NCBI RefSeq assembly: GCF_003971065.1
Contig: NZ_RYDV01000002.1
Location: forward strand, 496,001-560,000
Reading direction: 5' to 3'
Length of the DNA stretch: 64,000 bases
Origin: Candidimonas sp. SYP-B2681
Lineage (GTDB): Bacteria > Pseudomonadota > Gammaproteobacteria > Burkholderiales > Burkholderiaceae_B
Notes under the pieces: generated by a model
Told to the model about the DNA's origin: nothing
Seen by the model: only the letters and a program-made list of their open reading frames with translations
The model's database searches: none
Shown: piece after piece, positions 21,776 to 29,816 of the stretch
How the letters are laid out: every line of letters begins with the position of its first letter
Position numbering within the stretch: position 1 is the first letter of the stretch
Made by a program: the position numbers and the translations under genes

Positions 21776-21984
21776 TAGCAGGGCTCCGGTGAACGCATCG
21801 TTGATCATTGGGAGGGCTTGAGGATATTTTTTAAGCTTATCGGCTATTGGTTCAGCCGGCAACCCAAATTCTTTGCCTAATCCGGCACGAGAGCGGTCCC
21901 CAGATGAAATGCATTTGTCGCGCAGCGGCACTTCGGCGCAAGATGGGGCAAAATAGCGCTTTTACTTGCCGAACAGGCTGTCAA

Positions 21985-23205
21985 ATGTCCCTACGTCCCG
22001 CTCCTCTCACAGGAATACGTGTTTTAGATCTTACCCGCGTACTGGCGGGTCCGTGGTGCACCCAGAATTTGGCTGACCTTGGGGCAGAGGTCATTAAAAT
22101 TGAACGCCCCGGCGCAGGCGACGACACGCGCGGCTGGGGTCCTCCGTACTTAAAAGATTCCCATGGCAAGGACACGACCGAAGCGGCTTATTACGCCTCG
22201 GCCAACCGCAACAAGCAGTCGGTCGCCATCGATATTGCGACGGAACGCGGTGCGGGTCTGGTACGCGAATTAGCGAAGCAATGCGACATTCTCGTAGAGA
22301 ACTTCAAGGTCGGCGGCTTACTCAAGTATGGCTTGGACTACGAAAGCATCAAAGCTATCAACCCAGCGCTTATCTATTGCTCGATTACGGGCTTCGGCCA
22401 GACCGGACCTTATGCGAGCCGTCCGGGCTACGATTTCATGATACAGGGCATGGGCGGCCTTATGAGCATCACAGGCGAGCGAGATGATTTGAACGGCGGC
22501 GGCCCCCAGAAGGCGGGGGTTGCGGTGGCCGACCTGATGACGGGCATGTATTCGACGGTGGGCATACTTGCCGCGCTACACGAGCGCACCCGCAGCGGGC
22601 TGGGCCAGCATATAGACATGGCGCTGCTGGACTGCCAGGTTGCGATGCTGGCCAATCAGAACCTGAATTACCTGACGACAGGTGTTGCCCCTCAGCGCGC
22701 GGGAAACGCGCATCAAAATCTGGTGCCGTACCAAGTGTTTGCGGCGGCGGATGGGCATTTAATTGTGGCGGTCGGCAACGACACCCAGTTCAAGGCATAC
22801 TGCCAGGTAATTGGCCGGCCGGCGCTACCCGATGATGTGCGCTTCAAGACGAATTCGAATCGAGTCATCAACCGCGAGACCTTAATCCCCTTGTTGGTAG
22901 CGGCCATGAAAACCCAGGCGCGCGATTATTGGCTCGAGGCGCTGGAGCGGGCAGGGGTCCCCGCGGGCCCCATCAATACTATCGATCAGGTCTACGATAA
23001 TCCGCAAGTCAAAGCGCGTGGCATGCTGCAGAACTTGCCGCACAGCTCCGCCGGCCGGGCTCCGGTAGGGGCGAGCCCTTTGCGTTTTTCCGATAGTCCA
23101 GTGAACTATCATCATGCCGCGCCCTTGCTGGGCGAACATACCGAACAGGTTCTGCGAGAACGTCTGGGCCTGTCAGTCGAAGAAATCCAGGAGCTAACAC
23201 AATGA
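21985..23205 (+). CDS. CaiB/BaiF family (family III) CoA transferase
   Basis: A protein of 406 residues from the ATG at 21985; the frame is open upstream to 21847 without family-like sequence. Family III signatures include the N-terminal LTGIRVLDLTRVLAGPWCTQNLADLGAEVIKIERP, SANRNKQSVAIDI, the CSITGFGQTGPYASRPGYDFMIQGMGG segment, and the C-terminal LGEHTEQVL. These enzymes move CoA between acids such as carnitine, formate, oxalate or succinate; the substrate is not predictable here. It overlaps the next gene, a 3-hydroxyacyl-CoA dehydrogenase, by 4 bases (ATGA), so the two act in one acyl-CoA pathway. The divergent enoyl-CoA hydratase/isomerase fits the same pathway. Confidence 0.92.
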   Translation: MSLRPAPLTGIRVLDLTRVLAGPWCTQNLADLGAEVIKIERPGAGDDTRGWGPPYLKDSHGKDTTEAAYYASANRNKQSVAIDIATERGAGLVRELAKQCDILVENFKVGGLLKYGLDYESIKAINPALIYCSITGFGQTGPYASRPGYDFMIQGMGGLMSITGERDDLNGGGPQKAGVAVADLMTGMYSTVGILAALHERTRSGLGQHIDMALLDCQVAMLANQNLNYLTTGVAPQRAGNAHQNLVPYQVFAAADGHLIVAVGNDTQFKAYCQVIGRPALPDDVRFKTNSNRVINRETLIPLLVAAMKTQARDYWLEALERAGVPAGPINTIDQVYDNPQVKARGMLQNLPHSSAGRAPVGASPLRFSDSPVNYHHAAPLLGEHTEQVLRERLGLSVEEIQELTQ

Positions 23206-24737
23206 AAGACATCAAGACAATAGGAATAGTTGGCGCAGGAGCCATGGGGCGCGGTATTGCCCAGATAGCAGCGCAGGCGGGATTTGACGTCTTGCTGTTC
23301 GATCTGAACGCGGACGCGGTTGCCGCAGCACGGACAAGCTTGAGCGAGATGTGGGACAAGCTTGCCGCTAAAGGCAAGATACCTCAGGACGTGGCGAAAC
23401 AGTCGCTTCAGCGAGTGCAGTCGTGCACTGAGGTGCAGGCATTGAGCAAAGCCGATCTCGTGATCGAGGCCGTCGTCGAACGCCTGGACGTGAAATGCGA
23501 GCTGTTTCGGCAACTTGAAGGTATTGTGTCGGCCGACTGCATCCTGGCGTCCAACACATCGTCGCTGCCCATCACCGCAATCGCACAAGCCTGCACACAT
23601 CCCTCGCGCGTTGCTGGTTTCCATTTCTTTAACCCCGTTCCATTGATGAAGGTGGTAGAAATAATAGATGGCCTGCGCAGCGATCCCCTTACAGGTGATG
23701 CGCTGATGGCTCTCGCCCGCGCCATGGGGCACACTCCCGTACGCGCCAAGGACATGCCTGGATTTATCGTGAACCATGCAGGCCGGGGTATGAATATCGA
23801 GGGGTTGAAGACGGCTCAGGAATCTGTCGCGCCTTTTTACCAGATCGACGCCATCATGCGCGAACAGGCTGGCTTCCGCATGGGGCCATTCGAACTCCTG
23901 GATCTTACTGGCTTGGATGTCTCGCATGCAGTGATGGAGTCGATTTATCAACAGTTCTATGATGAACCGCGCTTCCGACCCTCGCCCATTACTGCGGTGC
24001 GCAGTGCAGGCAAGCTGCTGGGTCGCAAGACTGGGCAAGGCTTCTATGCCTACCCTGAAGGTCAGAAGCAAGTGCCCGTGGAACCTGAAGTGCCTAAGCC
24101 CACTCAGGGGCTAAAAGTTTGGCTTGCGCCTTACCATTCGGTAGGTCACAAGCGGGCTGCCGCACTGTTAAAAGACCTAGGCGTAGCCATTATTGCGGCC
24201 GAAGCGCCGCCTGCGGACGCGCTCATCGTTGTGACGCCGTATGGCGAGGACACAGCCACCGTTGTAAGCGAGCATCTGCTGGATGGTGAACGTACCGTGG
24301 CACTGGATACTTTCTTCGGTCTCGAGCAAGGAAAACGGCGTGTATTGATGTGTTCGGTTGCGACACTGCCGAAATGGCGCGATGCCGCCCACGCTTTGTT
24401 CGCTAGCGACAACACGCCTGTTTCCATTATCGACGATTCAGCCGGTTTTGTTGGGCAGCGTGTCGTCGCCACCATTGTCAATGTGGCAAGCGATATCGCC
24501 CAACAGGCAATCGCTACGCCGACTGACATCGATCTTGCCGTATCTCTGGGCCTGGGGTACCCGAAGGGCGGTCCGTTATCGATGGGCGATTCGCTGGGAG
24601 GAGCGCACGTGCTAGAGATTCTGCGCTGCTTGTACCGGACTACCGGCGACATGCGTTATCGGCCTAGTCCATGGCTGCAGCGGCGGGTTCAACTGGGGTT
24701 GTCGCTTCGCGCCGAAGCGGCTTGCGTGGCACGATAG
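23202..24737 (+). CDS. 3-hydroxyacyl-CoA dehydrogenase
   Basis: A 511-residue protein with an N-terminal NAD-binding fold (IGIVGAGAMGRGIAQIAAQAGFDVLLFDLN), VIEAVVERLDVK, ASNTSSLPITAIA and the AGFHFFNPVPLMKVVEI catalytic segment with histidine. The first C-terminal dimerisation domain (PGFIVNHAGRGMNIEGLK...GLDVSHAVMES) is followed by a spacer and then a second dehydrogenase C-terminal domain near residues 410-500 (SAGFVGQRVVATIVNVASDIAQQ). This two-domain length is usual for the PaaH-like long form. It oxidises 3-hydroxyacyl-CoA to 3-ketoacyl-CoA. It overlaps the CoA transferase by 4 bases and ends just before two tandem terminators. Confidence 0.93.
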   Translation: MKDIKTIGIVGAGAMGRGIAQIAAQAGFDVLLFDLNADAVAAARTSLSEMWDKLAAKGKIPQDVAKQSLQRVQSCTEVQALSKADLVIEAVVERLDVKCELFRQLEGIVSADCILASNTSSLPITAIAQACTHPSRVAGFHFFNPVPLMKVVEIIDGLRSDPLTGDALMALARAMGHTPVRAKDMPGFIVNHAGRGMNIEGLKTAQESVAPFYQIDAIMREQAGFRMGPFELLDLTGLDVSHAVMESIYQQFYDEPRFRPSPITAVRSAGKLLGRKTGQGFYAYPEGQKQVPVEPEVPKPTQGLKVWLAPYHSVGHKRAAALLKDLGVAIIAAEAPPADALIVVTPYGEDTATVVSEHLLDGERTVALDTFFGLEQGKRRVLMCSVATLPKWRDAAHALFASDNTPVSIIDDSAGFVGQRVVATIVNVASDIAQQAIATPTDIDLAVSLGLGYPKGGPLSMGDSLGGAHVLEILRCLYRTTGDMRYRPSPWLQRRVQLGLSLRAEAACVAR

Positions 24738-24746
24738 CCCGCGGGG

Positions 24747-24778
24747 CGCCATGGCCCCTTGTACGGGCCATGGCGTTT
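24747..24778 (+). terminator. Hairpin terminator after the 3-hydroxyacyl-CoA dehydrogenase
   Basis: Perfect 11-base GC-rich arms CGCCATGGCCC (24747-24757) and GGGCCATGGCG (24765-24775) with a 7-base loop, followed by TTT. It lies upstream of the IS-split terminator and is intact. Confidence 0.75.
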
Positions 24779-24788
24779 AGCTTGAGAC

Positions 24789-24806
24789 AAAAAAAACCGC
24801 CGGATT
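24789..24806. terminator. Left half of a terminator split by the IS element
   Basis: An A-run followed by the arm CCGCCG (24797-24802) and loop bases ending in the target triplet ATT (24804-24806). Joining it to 26258 restores a stem AAAAACCGCCG / CGGCGGTTTTT with a 5-base GATTT loop, a bidirectional intrinsic terminator between the convergent dehydrogenase and cytochrome c genes. Confidence 0.85.
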
Positions 24807-24839
24807 TGAACTGACCCCATGAAGTTGGACAGTTAGAAG

Positions 24840-25667
24840 CTAAGGGCTCAAGGCCTGAGTTCGGTATTGCACCGGACTCAGGCCTTTTAATTTAAGCTTG
24901 ATGCGCTGGTGATTATAGTAATGGATGTAGTGTCGGATGCCGGCCTGTAGCTGCTCAACGCTCTCGAACCGATTCAGATAGAAGAACTCAGATTTTAGGG
25001 TACCGAAGAAGCTTTCCATGGCGGCGTTGTCCAGGCAATTGCCCTTACGCGACATACTTTGTGTCACTCCACGGGCAGCCAGCTGGCCTCGATATGTCCG
25101 CATCTTGTATTGCCAGCCTTGGTCGGAATGCAGCGTTGGCCTATCCTGAGGGCCGAGCTTGGATAGCGCCTTTTTGAGCATTTGACTGACCAGCGCAAAG
25201 TGTGGCCGTCTCTGCATCTCATAGGCCACGATCTCGCCGTTGTACAGATCCATGACGGGTGACAGATAGAGCTTGGTGCCTTGAACATTAAATTCGGTCA
25301 CATCCGTCACCCACTTCTGATGTGGCTTCGCTGCCTGGAACTGGCGCTGCAACACGTTAGGCACATAGGCATCGATGTTGCCCCGATAGGAACGGTATTT
25401 CTTGGGCCGCGCGAGGGATTTGAGTCCCAGCACCTGCATCAGACGTTGGACCGCCTTGTGGTTGATCGTTATGCCTTCATTGCGTAACTGGGCAGTGACG
25501 CGCCGATAGCCATAGCGACCCTTATGATGCTCGTAGACCGCACGGATGCTGGCCTTGAGTCCGGCATACTTGTCGCTGGTCAGCTGCGTTTTGGCTTGGT
25601 AGTAAAACGTGCTGCGCGACAGTCCTGCCGCCTTCAGCAAGCACGCCAATGGGTAGGTAGGCCTCAA
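24840..25667 (-). CDS. IS3-family transposase OrfB (catalytic DDE integrase part)
   Basis: A 275-residue reading frame from TTG 25667. It carries the DDE retroviral-integrase-like core: the first aspartate in the KWVTDVTEFNVQG segment, the second in TLHSDQGWQY, and the glutamate in NAAMESFFGTLKSEFFYLNRFES, followed by HYYNHQRIKLKLKGLSPVQYR. In this family the active protein is an OrfAB fusion made by -1 ribosomal frameshifting. The OrfB frame stays open upstream of the TTG through the A6 tract in orfA, reading ...KTQAVTELRPTYPLAC, so fusion is possible. No internal stop is seen. Confidence 0.93.
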   Translation of the reverse strand: MRPTYPLACLLKAAGLSRSTFYYQAKTQLTSDKYAGLKASIRAVYEHHKGRYGYRRVTAQLRNEGITINHKAVQRLMQVLGLKSLARPKKYRSYRGNIDAYVPNVLQRQFQAAKPHQKWVTDVTEFNVQGTKLYLSPVMDLYNGEIVAYEMQRRPHFALVSQMLKKALSKLGPQDRPTLHSDQGWQYKMRTYRGQLAARGVTQSMSRKGNCLDNAAMESFFGTLKSEFFYLNRFESVEQLQAGIRHYIHYYNHQRIKLKLKGLSPVQYRTQALSP

Positions 25668-25672
25668 TTCGG

Positions 25673-26203
25673 TTACGGCTTGTGTTTTTTCTGCGCCGCC
25701 TGCTGCTTGGCCCGAACCAAGGCATCCAATTTTTTTAGGTACGCCACCTCCGCGCGCAGGTATTCGTTCTCTTTTCGTAGATCTTCCAATGTCCGCGTGT
25801 CGGTTGCTTGCGTGGGCACAGGCTTAGGTGATTCAGGGCTTGTCATCTTCTTGGCGCGTCCTCGGGGTTTGGGTTTTAAAGCAGCCAGACCGCCTTCATC
25901 ATACTGCCGTTTCCAAGCCGAAACGACTCCGACACCACCGCGCAAATCGAATAGGATTGCCACCTGCCGATAGGACAGCTGCTCTCGCTGCATACGCTCC
26001 AAGACTGAGCGTTTGAACTCAGCGCTATAGTGACTGAACTTCTTGCGTAGCCCGGCCCCACCGTGCTGGAGGTAGCTCTCGACCCACTGGCGAACGGTCG
26101 CATTATTCACGCCATGCTTGATCCCAACCTTGTTGTAGCCCACTACGCCTGATAAATACTCCTGAACCACAGATCGTTTAAAGCTTTCGTCATACTTCGT
26201 CAT
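25673..26203 (-). CDS. IS3-family transposase OrfA (DNA-binding part)
   Basis: A protein of 176 residues from the ATG at 26203; the frame extends to 26236 inside the right inverted repeat but without a better start. Two helix-turn-helix units of the IS150/InsJ type are visible: SFKRSVVQEYLSGVVGYNKVGIKHGVNNATVRQWVESY and EFKRSVLERMQREQLSYRQVAILFDLRG...VSAWKRQY. A leucine-zipper-like coiled coil near the C terminus (LEDLRKENEYLRAEVAYLKKLDALV) mediates dimerisation. An A6 run near the 3' end (plus-strand positions 25685-25690) is the probable -1 frameshift site into orfB. Confidence 0.92.
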   Translation of the reverse strand: MTKYDESFKRSVVQEYLSGVVGYNKVGIKHGVNNATVRQWVESYLQHGGAGLRKKFSHYSAEFKRSVLERMQREQLSYRQVAILFDLRGGVGVVSAWKRQYDEGGLAALKPKPRGRAKKMTSPESPKPVPTQATDTRTLEDLRKENEYLRAEVAYLKKLDALVRAKQQAAQKKHKP

Positions 26204-26254
26204 GAAAAACACCCCAAAGGTTGGATGGGTGTCCAACTTTTGGGGTGCAGTTCA

Positions 26255-26269
26255 ATTTCGGCGGTTTTT
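26255..26269. terminator. Right half of the IS-split terminator
   Basis: The second target copy ATT (26255-26257) is followed by the arm CGGCGG (26259-26264) and TTTTT (26265-26269). On its own it cannot form the hairpin, so the cytochrome c transcript coming from the right loses its terminator and runs into the transposase genes. Confidence 0.85.
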
Positions 26270-26287
26270 CTGTGGCTAACGTAGTTC

Positions 26288-27226
26288 TTACTGAACGGAT
26301 TGCACCATATATTGAACAGCCGCTTTCATTTCAGCATCGCTGGCTTGTGAGCCGCCACGTGGTGGCATGGCACCTACGCCGTGGATTGCATTCTGAACCA
26401 TGGTGTCCATACCGGTAGCGACGTATTTGGCCCATGCAGCCTTATCGCCGAACTTGGGAGCGTTCGCAACGCCGCTGGCATGGCAGGCGAAGCAAACCGC
26501 TTTATAGAGCTTCTCGCCAGCCGGATCAATAGAGGCCGTGTCCGCGGCGGGGGCTGCCGCCGGTGCTGCGGCAGCAGGCGCTGCAGCTGCTGCCTTCGGC
26601 GCTTCAGCTTTTGGAGCGGCAGCAGGGGCGGCAGCAGGAGCAGGGGCTGGAGCAGCAGCAGCGGTTGCAGCGGGCTTGGCAGCTGCTTCGGCTTTATCGC
26701 CAGCGGGTTCGGTAGGTTCTTCGAACGATGCGCCCGATTTGTTCGCCATATACACGACAGCACGTGCGACTTCGAAGTCGCTTAAAGCGGGGTTGCCGCC
26801 TTTAGGAGGCATTGCGTTCAGGCCATGAATTGCATTTTTGACGAGCGTCTCGTAGCCCTTCTTGATAAACGGGGCCCATGCCGCTGAATCGCCGATTTTG
26901 TGAGCCCCTGCTACGCCGGCAGTATGGCAGGCGGTACAGGTCGTATCGAACACTTGCTGACCCGTCTTGAATACTTTGGGTGCATTGGCATCAACAAGAG
27001 CAAAGCCGGCCACTGGCTTGATGCGAGTGGCAATTGCTTCGGCCGATTGAGCATCGGAACCTGAGCCCATGAAGGAGGTTGTCATGACCAGCTTGATCAG
27101 CAGGAGAATAACCAGAATCGGCACGATGAAGGCCAGGATTACGGTTACGATCAGCTGCTTGGGCGTCTTGATAAGGCCTTCGTGATCCTCGATGGTCGCT
27201 TCAACGTGTTCTTCTGTGTTGTTCAT
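26288..27226 (-). CDS. Membrane-anchored dihaem cytochrome c
   Basis: A protein of 312 residues from the ATG at 27226; the frame is open further upstream but begins with non-family sequence. A single transmembrane helix near residues 25-48 (IVTVILAFIVPILVILLLIKLV) anchors it in the inner membrane. Two cytochrome c5-like domains follow. The first has CTACH at residues 97-101 and its methionine ligand in NAMPPKGG (about 139); the second has CFACH at 245-249 and GAMPPRGG near the end. They are joined by a linker of about 60 residues made almost only of Ala, Pro and Lys (172-230). It probably carries electrons to a terminal oxidase from the periplasmic face. Its terminator is broken by the IS. 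Confidence 0.9.
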   Translation of the reverse strand: MNNTEEHVEATIEDHEGLIKTPKQLIVTVILAFIVPILVILLLIKLVMTTSFMGSGSDAQSAEAIATRIKPVAGFALVDANAPKVFKTGQQVFDTTCTACHTAGVAGAHKIGDSAAWAPFIKKGYETLVKNAIHGLNAMPPKGGNPALSDFEVARAVVYMANKSGASFEEPTEPAGDKAEAAAKPAATAAAAPAPAPAAAPAAAPKAEAPKAAAAAPAAAAPAAAPAADTASIDPAGEKLYKAVCFACHASGVANAPKFGDKAAWAKYVATGMDTMVQNAIHGVGAMPPRGGSQASDAEMKAAVQYMVQSVQ

Positions 27227-27461
27227 AATCGAATCCTGCGTGTTCCTGGTCAGAAGGCGCGAAGGCCTGAATTCTGTATGGATGTGCTTTGTAAATTGCC
27301 TAAGTACACATGTATGCGTAAGGCCCCGGGCACTTGAAGCAAGGATTATAACGAGACTGCCGTTTAAGTGCATGAAAGTTGATGATTCTCAAATTTGCTT
27401 CACTTTTCTGCTGGAAAAAAGAAATGAATTTGCGGAATAGAAAGAGCTTGCCTAAACACGC

Positions 27462-27467
27462 TACAAT
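27462..27467 (+). promoter_or_regulatory. Candidate -10 element of tRNA-Arg
   Basis: TACAAT lies 9 bases before the first base of the tRNA, a distance that suits transcription starting just upstream of the tRNA. No convincing -35 hexamer is seen at the right spacing. Confidence 0.4.
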
Positions 27468-27476
27468 GTCGACCCG

Positions 27477-27551
27477 GCGCCCGTATTTCAATGGATAGAA
27501 TAAGAGCCTCCGAAGCTTTAGATACAGGTTCGATTCCTGTCGGGCGCGCCA
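27477..27551 (+). tRNA. tRNA-Arg (anticodon CCG)
   Basis: A 75-base cloverleaf with acceptor arms GCGCCCG and CGGGCGC (7 pairs), anticodon loop CTCCGAA with anticodon CCG read between the AGAGC and GCTTT arms, T-arm ACAGGTTCGATTCCTGT, and an encoded 3' CCA after discriminator G. The D-arm is weak, with only three good pairs. The CCG anticodon reads CGG arginine codons. It is followed after about 55 bases by an intrinsic terminator. No integrase or attachment repeat was seen next to it. Confidence 0.93.
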
Positions 27552-27607
27552 CAGATCAACGTTTCGAGCGTCGCATGGCGACGTTGTAAAACAGAATGAC
27601 ACCCCCA

Positions 27608-27645
27608 AACCCGCATAGCTGAACGCTTTGCGGGTTTTTTTTTTT
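27608..27645 (+). terminator. Intrinsic terminator of tRNA-Arg
   Basis: The arms AACCCGCA (27608-27615) and TGCGGGTT (27629-27636) flank a 13-base loop and are followed by a run of nine more T residues. This is a textbook terminator on the plus strand. Confidence 0.88.
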
Positions 27646-27699
27646 GTGAGCCCCTGGTCAGTGAAACCAAGGCAGGCGCCGACCTATGCTTCCGGATAT

Positions 27700-28596
27700 T
27701 TACGTATGCGTGATCCCAATGTTGGGCTGTTGGACACTTTCTGTGCGACGGCCCAATTGCTTTTCGGTTTGATACAGTCCATATAGCGTCATTGACAACG
27801 GGCCCGGGCGCCCATTGGCTACCGGCATTCCGTCTATTGAGGTAACGGGCAGGACTTCTTTGGCCGCGGAGGAAAGGAACACCTCGTCCGCATTCAGAAC
27901 TTCGTCTTTCAAAATATCTCGTGTCTGAAATGGGATGCGATGCCGTTCGCATAGTTCTTCAAACAAACCATACCGGATACCTTCAAGAACGCGGTTGTCC
28001 TTTCTTGGTCCGAGCAGAGCGCCATTCTTTATTATCCATACGTTCGCCGCCGACGCCTCGGTCAGCACGCCATTGCGAAACTGAATTGTTTCGACGGCGC
28101 CGTTTTGCGCTGCATTTTGGGCGGCGAGAACATTGCCCAGCAACGAAATGGATTTAATATCGCAGTGCAGCCAACGGCCGTCTTGCATCGTCACACAAGC
28201 CACTCCGTGTTCACGGGCTTCTTTGGAGGGCGTTGGTAGGGGATTCACCATAATGAATACGGTGGGCTTAACGCTTAGCGGAAATGCATGAGCTCGATTC
28301 GCTACGCCGCGGGTGACATGCAGATAAACCATTTGATCTTCTGCTTCGTATTCGTCGATAAGCCGCTCTATTATCTGGAACCACTCGTCGTTCGAATAGG
28401 GGTTTTCTATACCGATCGATGACAGGCTTCGGGCGAGTCGAGCAATGTGTTCTTCGGCGCGGAACATTTGTCGCTGGTAGACGGGGATGACATCGTAGAC
28501 CCCATCGCCAAAAATGAAGCCGCGATCGAGTACAGGCACGGTGGCTTGGGATAATGGAAGGAACTGCCCATTTAAATAAACTACCTGGTCCATCAT
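27700..28596 (-). CDS. D-amino-acid aminotransferase, PLP fold class IV
   Basis: A protein of 298 residues; two ATGs lie in tandem at 28596 and 28593 behind a GGAGAG site. Class IV aminotransferase features are VPVLDRGFIFGDGVYDVIPVYQRQMFRAEEHIARL, the IKSISLLGNVLAAQNA segment with the PLP lysine, GVLTEASAANVWIIKNG and VFLSSAAKEVLPVTSIDG. This pattern fits D-alanine/D-amino-acid aminotransferase rather than branched-chain IlvE or aminodeoxychorismate lyase. It would deaminate D-amino acids to 2-oxo acids with 2-oxoglutarate or pyruvate as acceptor. It is the last gene of a minus-strand operon with an ABC transporter and a DSD1-family enzyme. Confidence 0.88.
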   Translation of the reverse strand: MMDQVVYLNGQFLPLSQATVPVLDRGFIFGDGVYDVIPVYQRQMFRAEEHIARLARSLSSIGIENPYSNDEWFQIIERLIDEYEAEDQMVYLHVTRGVANRAHAFPLSVKPTVFIMVNPLPTPSKEAREHGVACVTMQDGRWLHCDIKSISLLGNVLAAQNAAQNGAVETIQFRNGVLTEASAANVWIIKNGALLGPRKDNRVLEGIRYGLFEELCERHRIPFQTRDILKDEVLNADEVFLSSAAKEVLPVTSIDGMPVANGRPGPLSMTLYGLYQTEKQLGRRTESVQQPNIGITHT

Positions 28597-28669
28597 GTGA
28601 TCTCTCCAGTTAACGTTATTTTGTCTTATCGGTAAGCAAACTTTTGATGATGAGGTGTCGCGGCATTGC

Positions 28670-29785
28670 TTATAGCAATGCCCCACGTGCGGAAATCGGC
28701 CAGACCGCTTCAACGACTTCGCCGCGGACGCAAATAATGTCGTCGTACAGGTTCACGGTGGGGTCGCAGTGGCCTGGAATCAACATAAGGCGGGACTCTA
28801 GTGATAAAGAGTCGCCGTCGGGCGTAGCGATCACCCCGTGCTCATCGGATGCTTTTACGTATTGGAGGTCGTCGCGCTGCCAGACAATAGGCATGCCGGA
28901 GTCGACGCTCGAAGCTTTCAGGCCTGCGTCCACAATCGCCTGTTCTTCGCTTGGACGGCTCATTACGGTGGTGAGAACGAATAGTGAGTTCTGAAAGCTC
29001 ACCTCGTTTTCCGAGAGTTCATTGCGACCGTAATCGCTGTCCATGAAAATGTACGACCCGGCCTGTAGTTCCGTGTAGATGCCTGAATCGCGTTCAAGCA
29101 TGAAGGTGCCGGTGCCAGCGCCGGTGATAGTCTGTACTGGTATTCCCCGCGCCTCGATAAGCGTTCTGGTGTCTAGCGCCGCCTGTGCCGCTGCGGCGAT
29201 GGCTTGCGCGCGCTGCGTAGGCAAGCGCATGTGCTGTGCCGTACCCTGATAGCAGTGCAGTCCGGCAAACCTGAGGTTTTCAGTTGATGAAATCTGCTCG
29301 GCAAGTTCATATGCCGCGAGACCGGGAGAGACTCCGCAGCGGTTGGCACCCACGTTTACTTCTACATATACGTCAAGCGTTACGCCACGCAAATGCGCTG
29401 CCTTTGCTAGCGCATCAATTTGCGATGCGTGGTCTACCAGCACGCCAATTTGTGCCTTCGCCGCCAGATCCATTAAGTGTTTTAGCTTTGTTTGCCCGAC
29501 AATTTCGTTGGTTATTAAGACGTTATTGACGCCTGCCTCGACAAATACCGCTGCTTCGCTGACTTTCTGACAGCATATTCCGACAGCGCCCAGTGCGATC
29601 TGCCGCAATGCGATCTGGGGGCACTTATGGCTCTTTGCGTGTGGTCTAAGCCGCACCCCATGGCGATCGAGCGCGCTCATCATCCGGTTCAGATTGTGCT
29701 CGAACGCATCCATGTCTAGCAGCAGGGCGGGAGTGTCTATGGTATTTACGTGATCGCCTACGTTAGCGGCCTTCCACGGGCTCAT
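28670..29785 (-). CDS. DSD1-family PLP-dependent enzyme (D-threonine / 3-hydroxy-D-aspartate aldolase-like)
   Basis: A 371-residue protein with an N-terminal alanine-racemase-like barrel: DTPALLLDMDAFEHNL, LRPHAKSHKCPQIALRQ with the PLP lysine, the CCQKVSEAAVF segment, and GAGTGTFMLE. The C-terminal domain carries the metal-binding motif PGHCDPTVNLYD and ends ICVRGEVVEAVWPISARGALL. These features are shared by D-threonine aldolase, 3-hydroxyaspartate aldolase and eukaryote-type D-serine dehydratase; the sequence alone does not separate them. AGGA lies 9 bases before the ATG. It lies between the transporter ATPase gene and the D-amino-acid aminotransferase, which points to a D- or beta-hydroxy-amino acid as substrate. 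Confidence 0.87.
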   Translation of the reverse strand: MSPWKAANVGDHVNTIDTPALLLDMDAFEHNLNRMMSALDRHGVRLRPHAKSHKCPQIALRQIALGAVGICCQKVSEAAVFVEAGVNNVLITNEIVGQTKLKHLMDLAAKAQIGVLVDHASQIDALAKAAHLRGVTLDVYVEVNVGANRCGVSPGLAAYELAEQISSTENLRFAGLHCYQGTAQHMRLPTQRAQAIAAAAQAALDTRTLIEARGIPVQTITGAGTGTFMLERDSGIYTELQAGSYIFMDSDYGRNELSENEVSFQNSLFVLTTVMSRPSEEQAIVDAGLKASSVDSGMPIVWQRDDLQYVKASDEHGVIATPDGDSLSLESRLMLIPGHCDPTVNLYDDIICVRGEVVEAVWPISARGALL

Positions 29786-29816
29786 GGGGTTTTCCTGTCA
29801 ACAGTTAAGTAATTTA

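Larger units (their letters stand above)
24807..26254 (-). mobile_element. IS3-family insertion sequence (IS150-type), complete
   Basis: A 1448-base element with imperfect terminal inverted repeats of about 25 bases (20 of 25 positions match). The left end begins TGAACTGACCCC; the reverse complement of the right end begins TGAACTGCACCCC. A 3-base target duplication ATT flanks it (24804-24806 and 26255-26257). It carries two overlapping-frame transposase genes on the minus strand with an A6 slippery site. Both genes look intact, so it is potentially active. It is inserted in the loop of a transcription terminator. Confidence 0.92.

Noticed and set aside
23112-24071. Long antisense open frame of 319 codons over the 3-hydroxyacyl-CoA dehydrogenase gene
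   Set aside because: It is a by-product of GC-rich codon use in the dehydrogenase, with no family-like sequence and no ribosome site.
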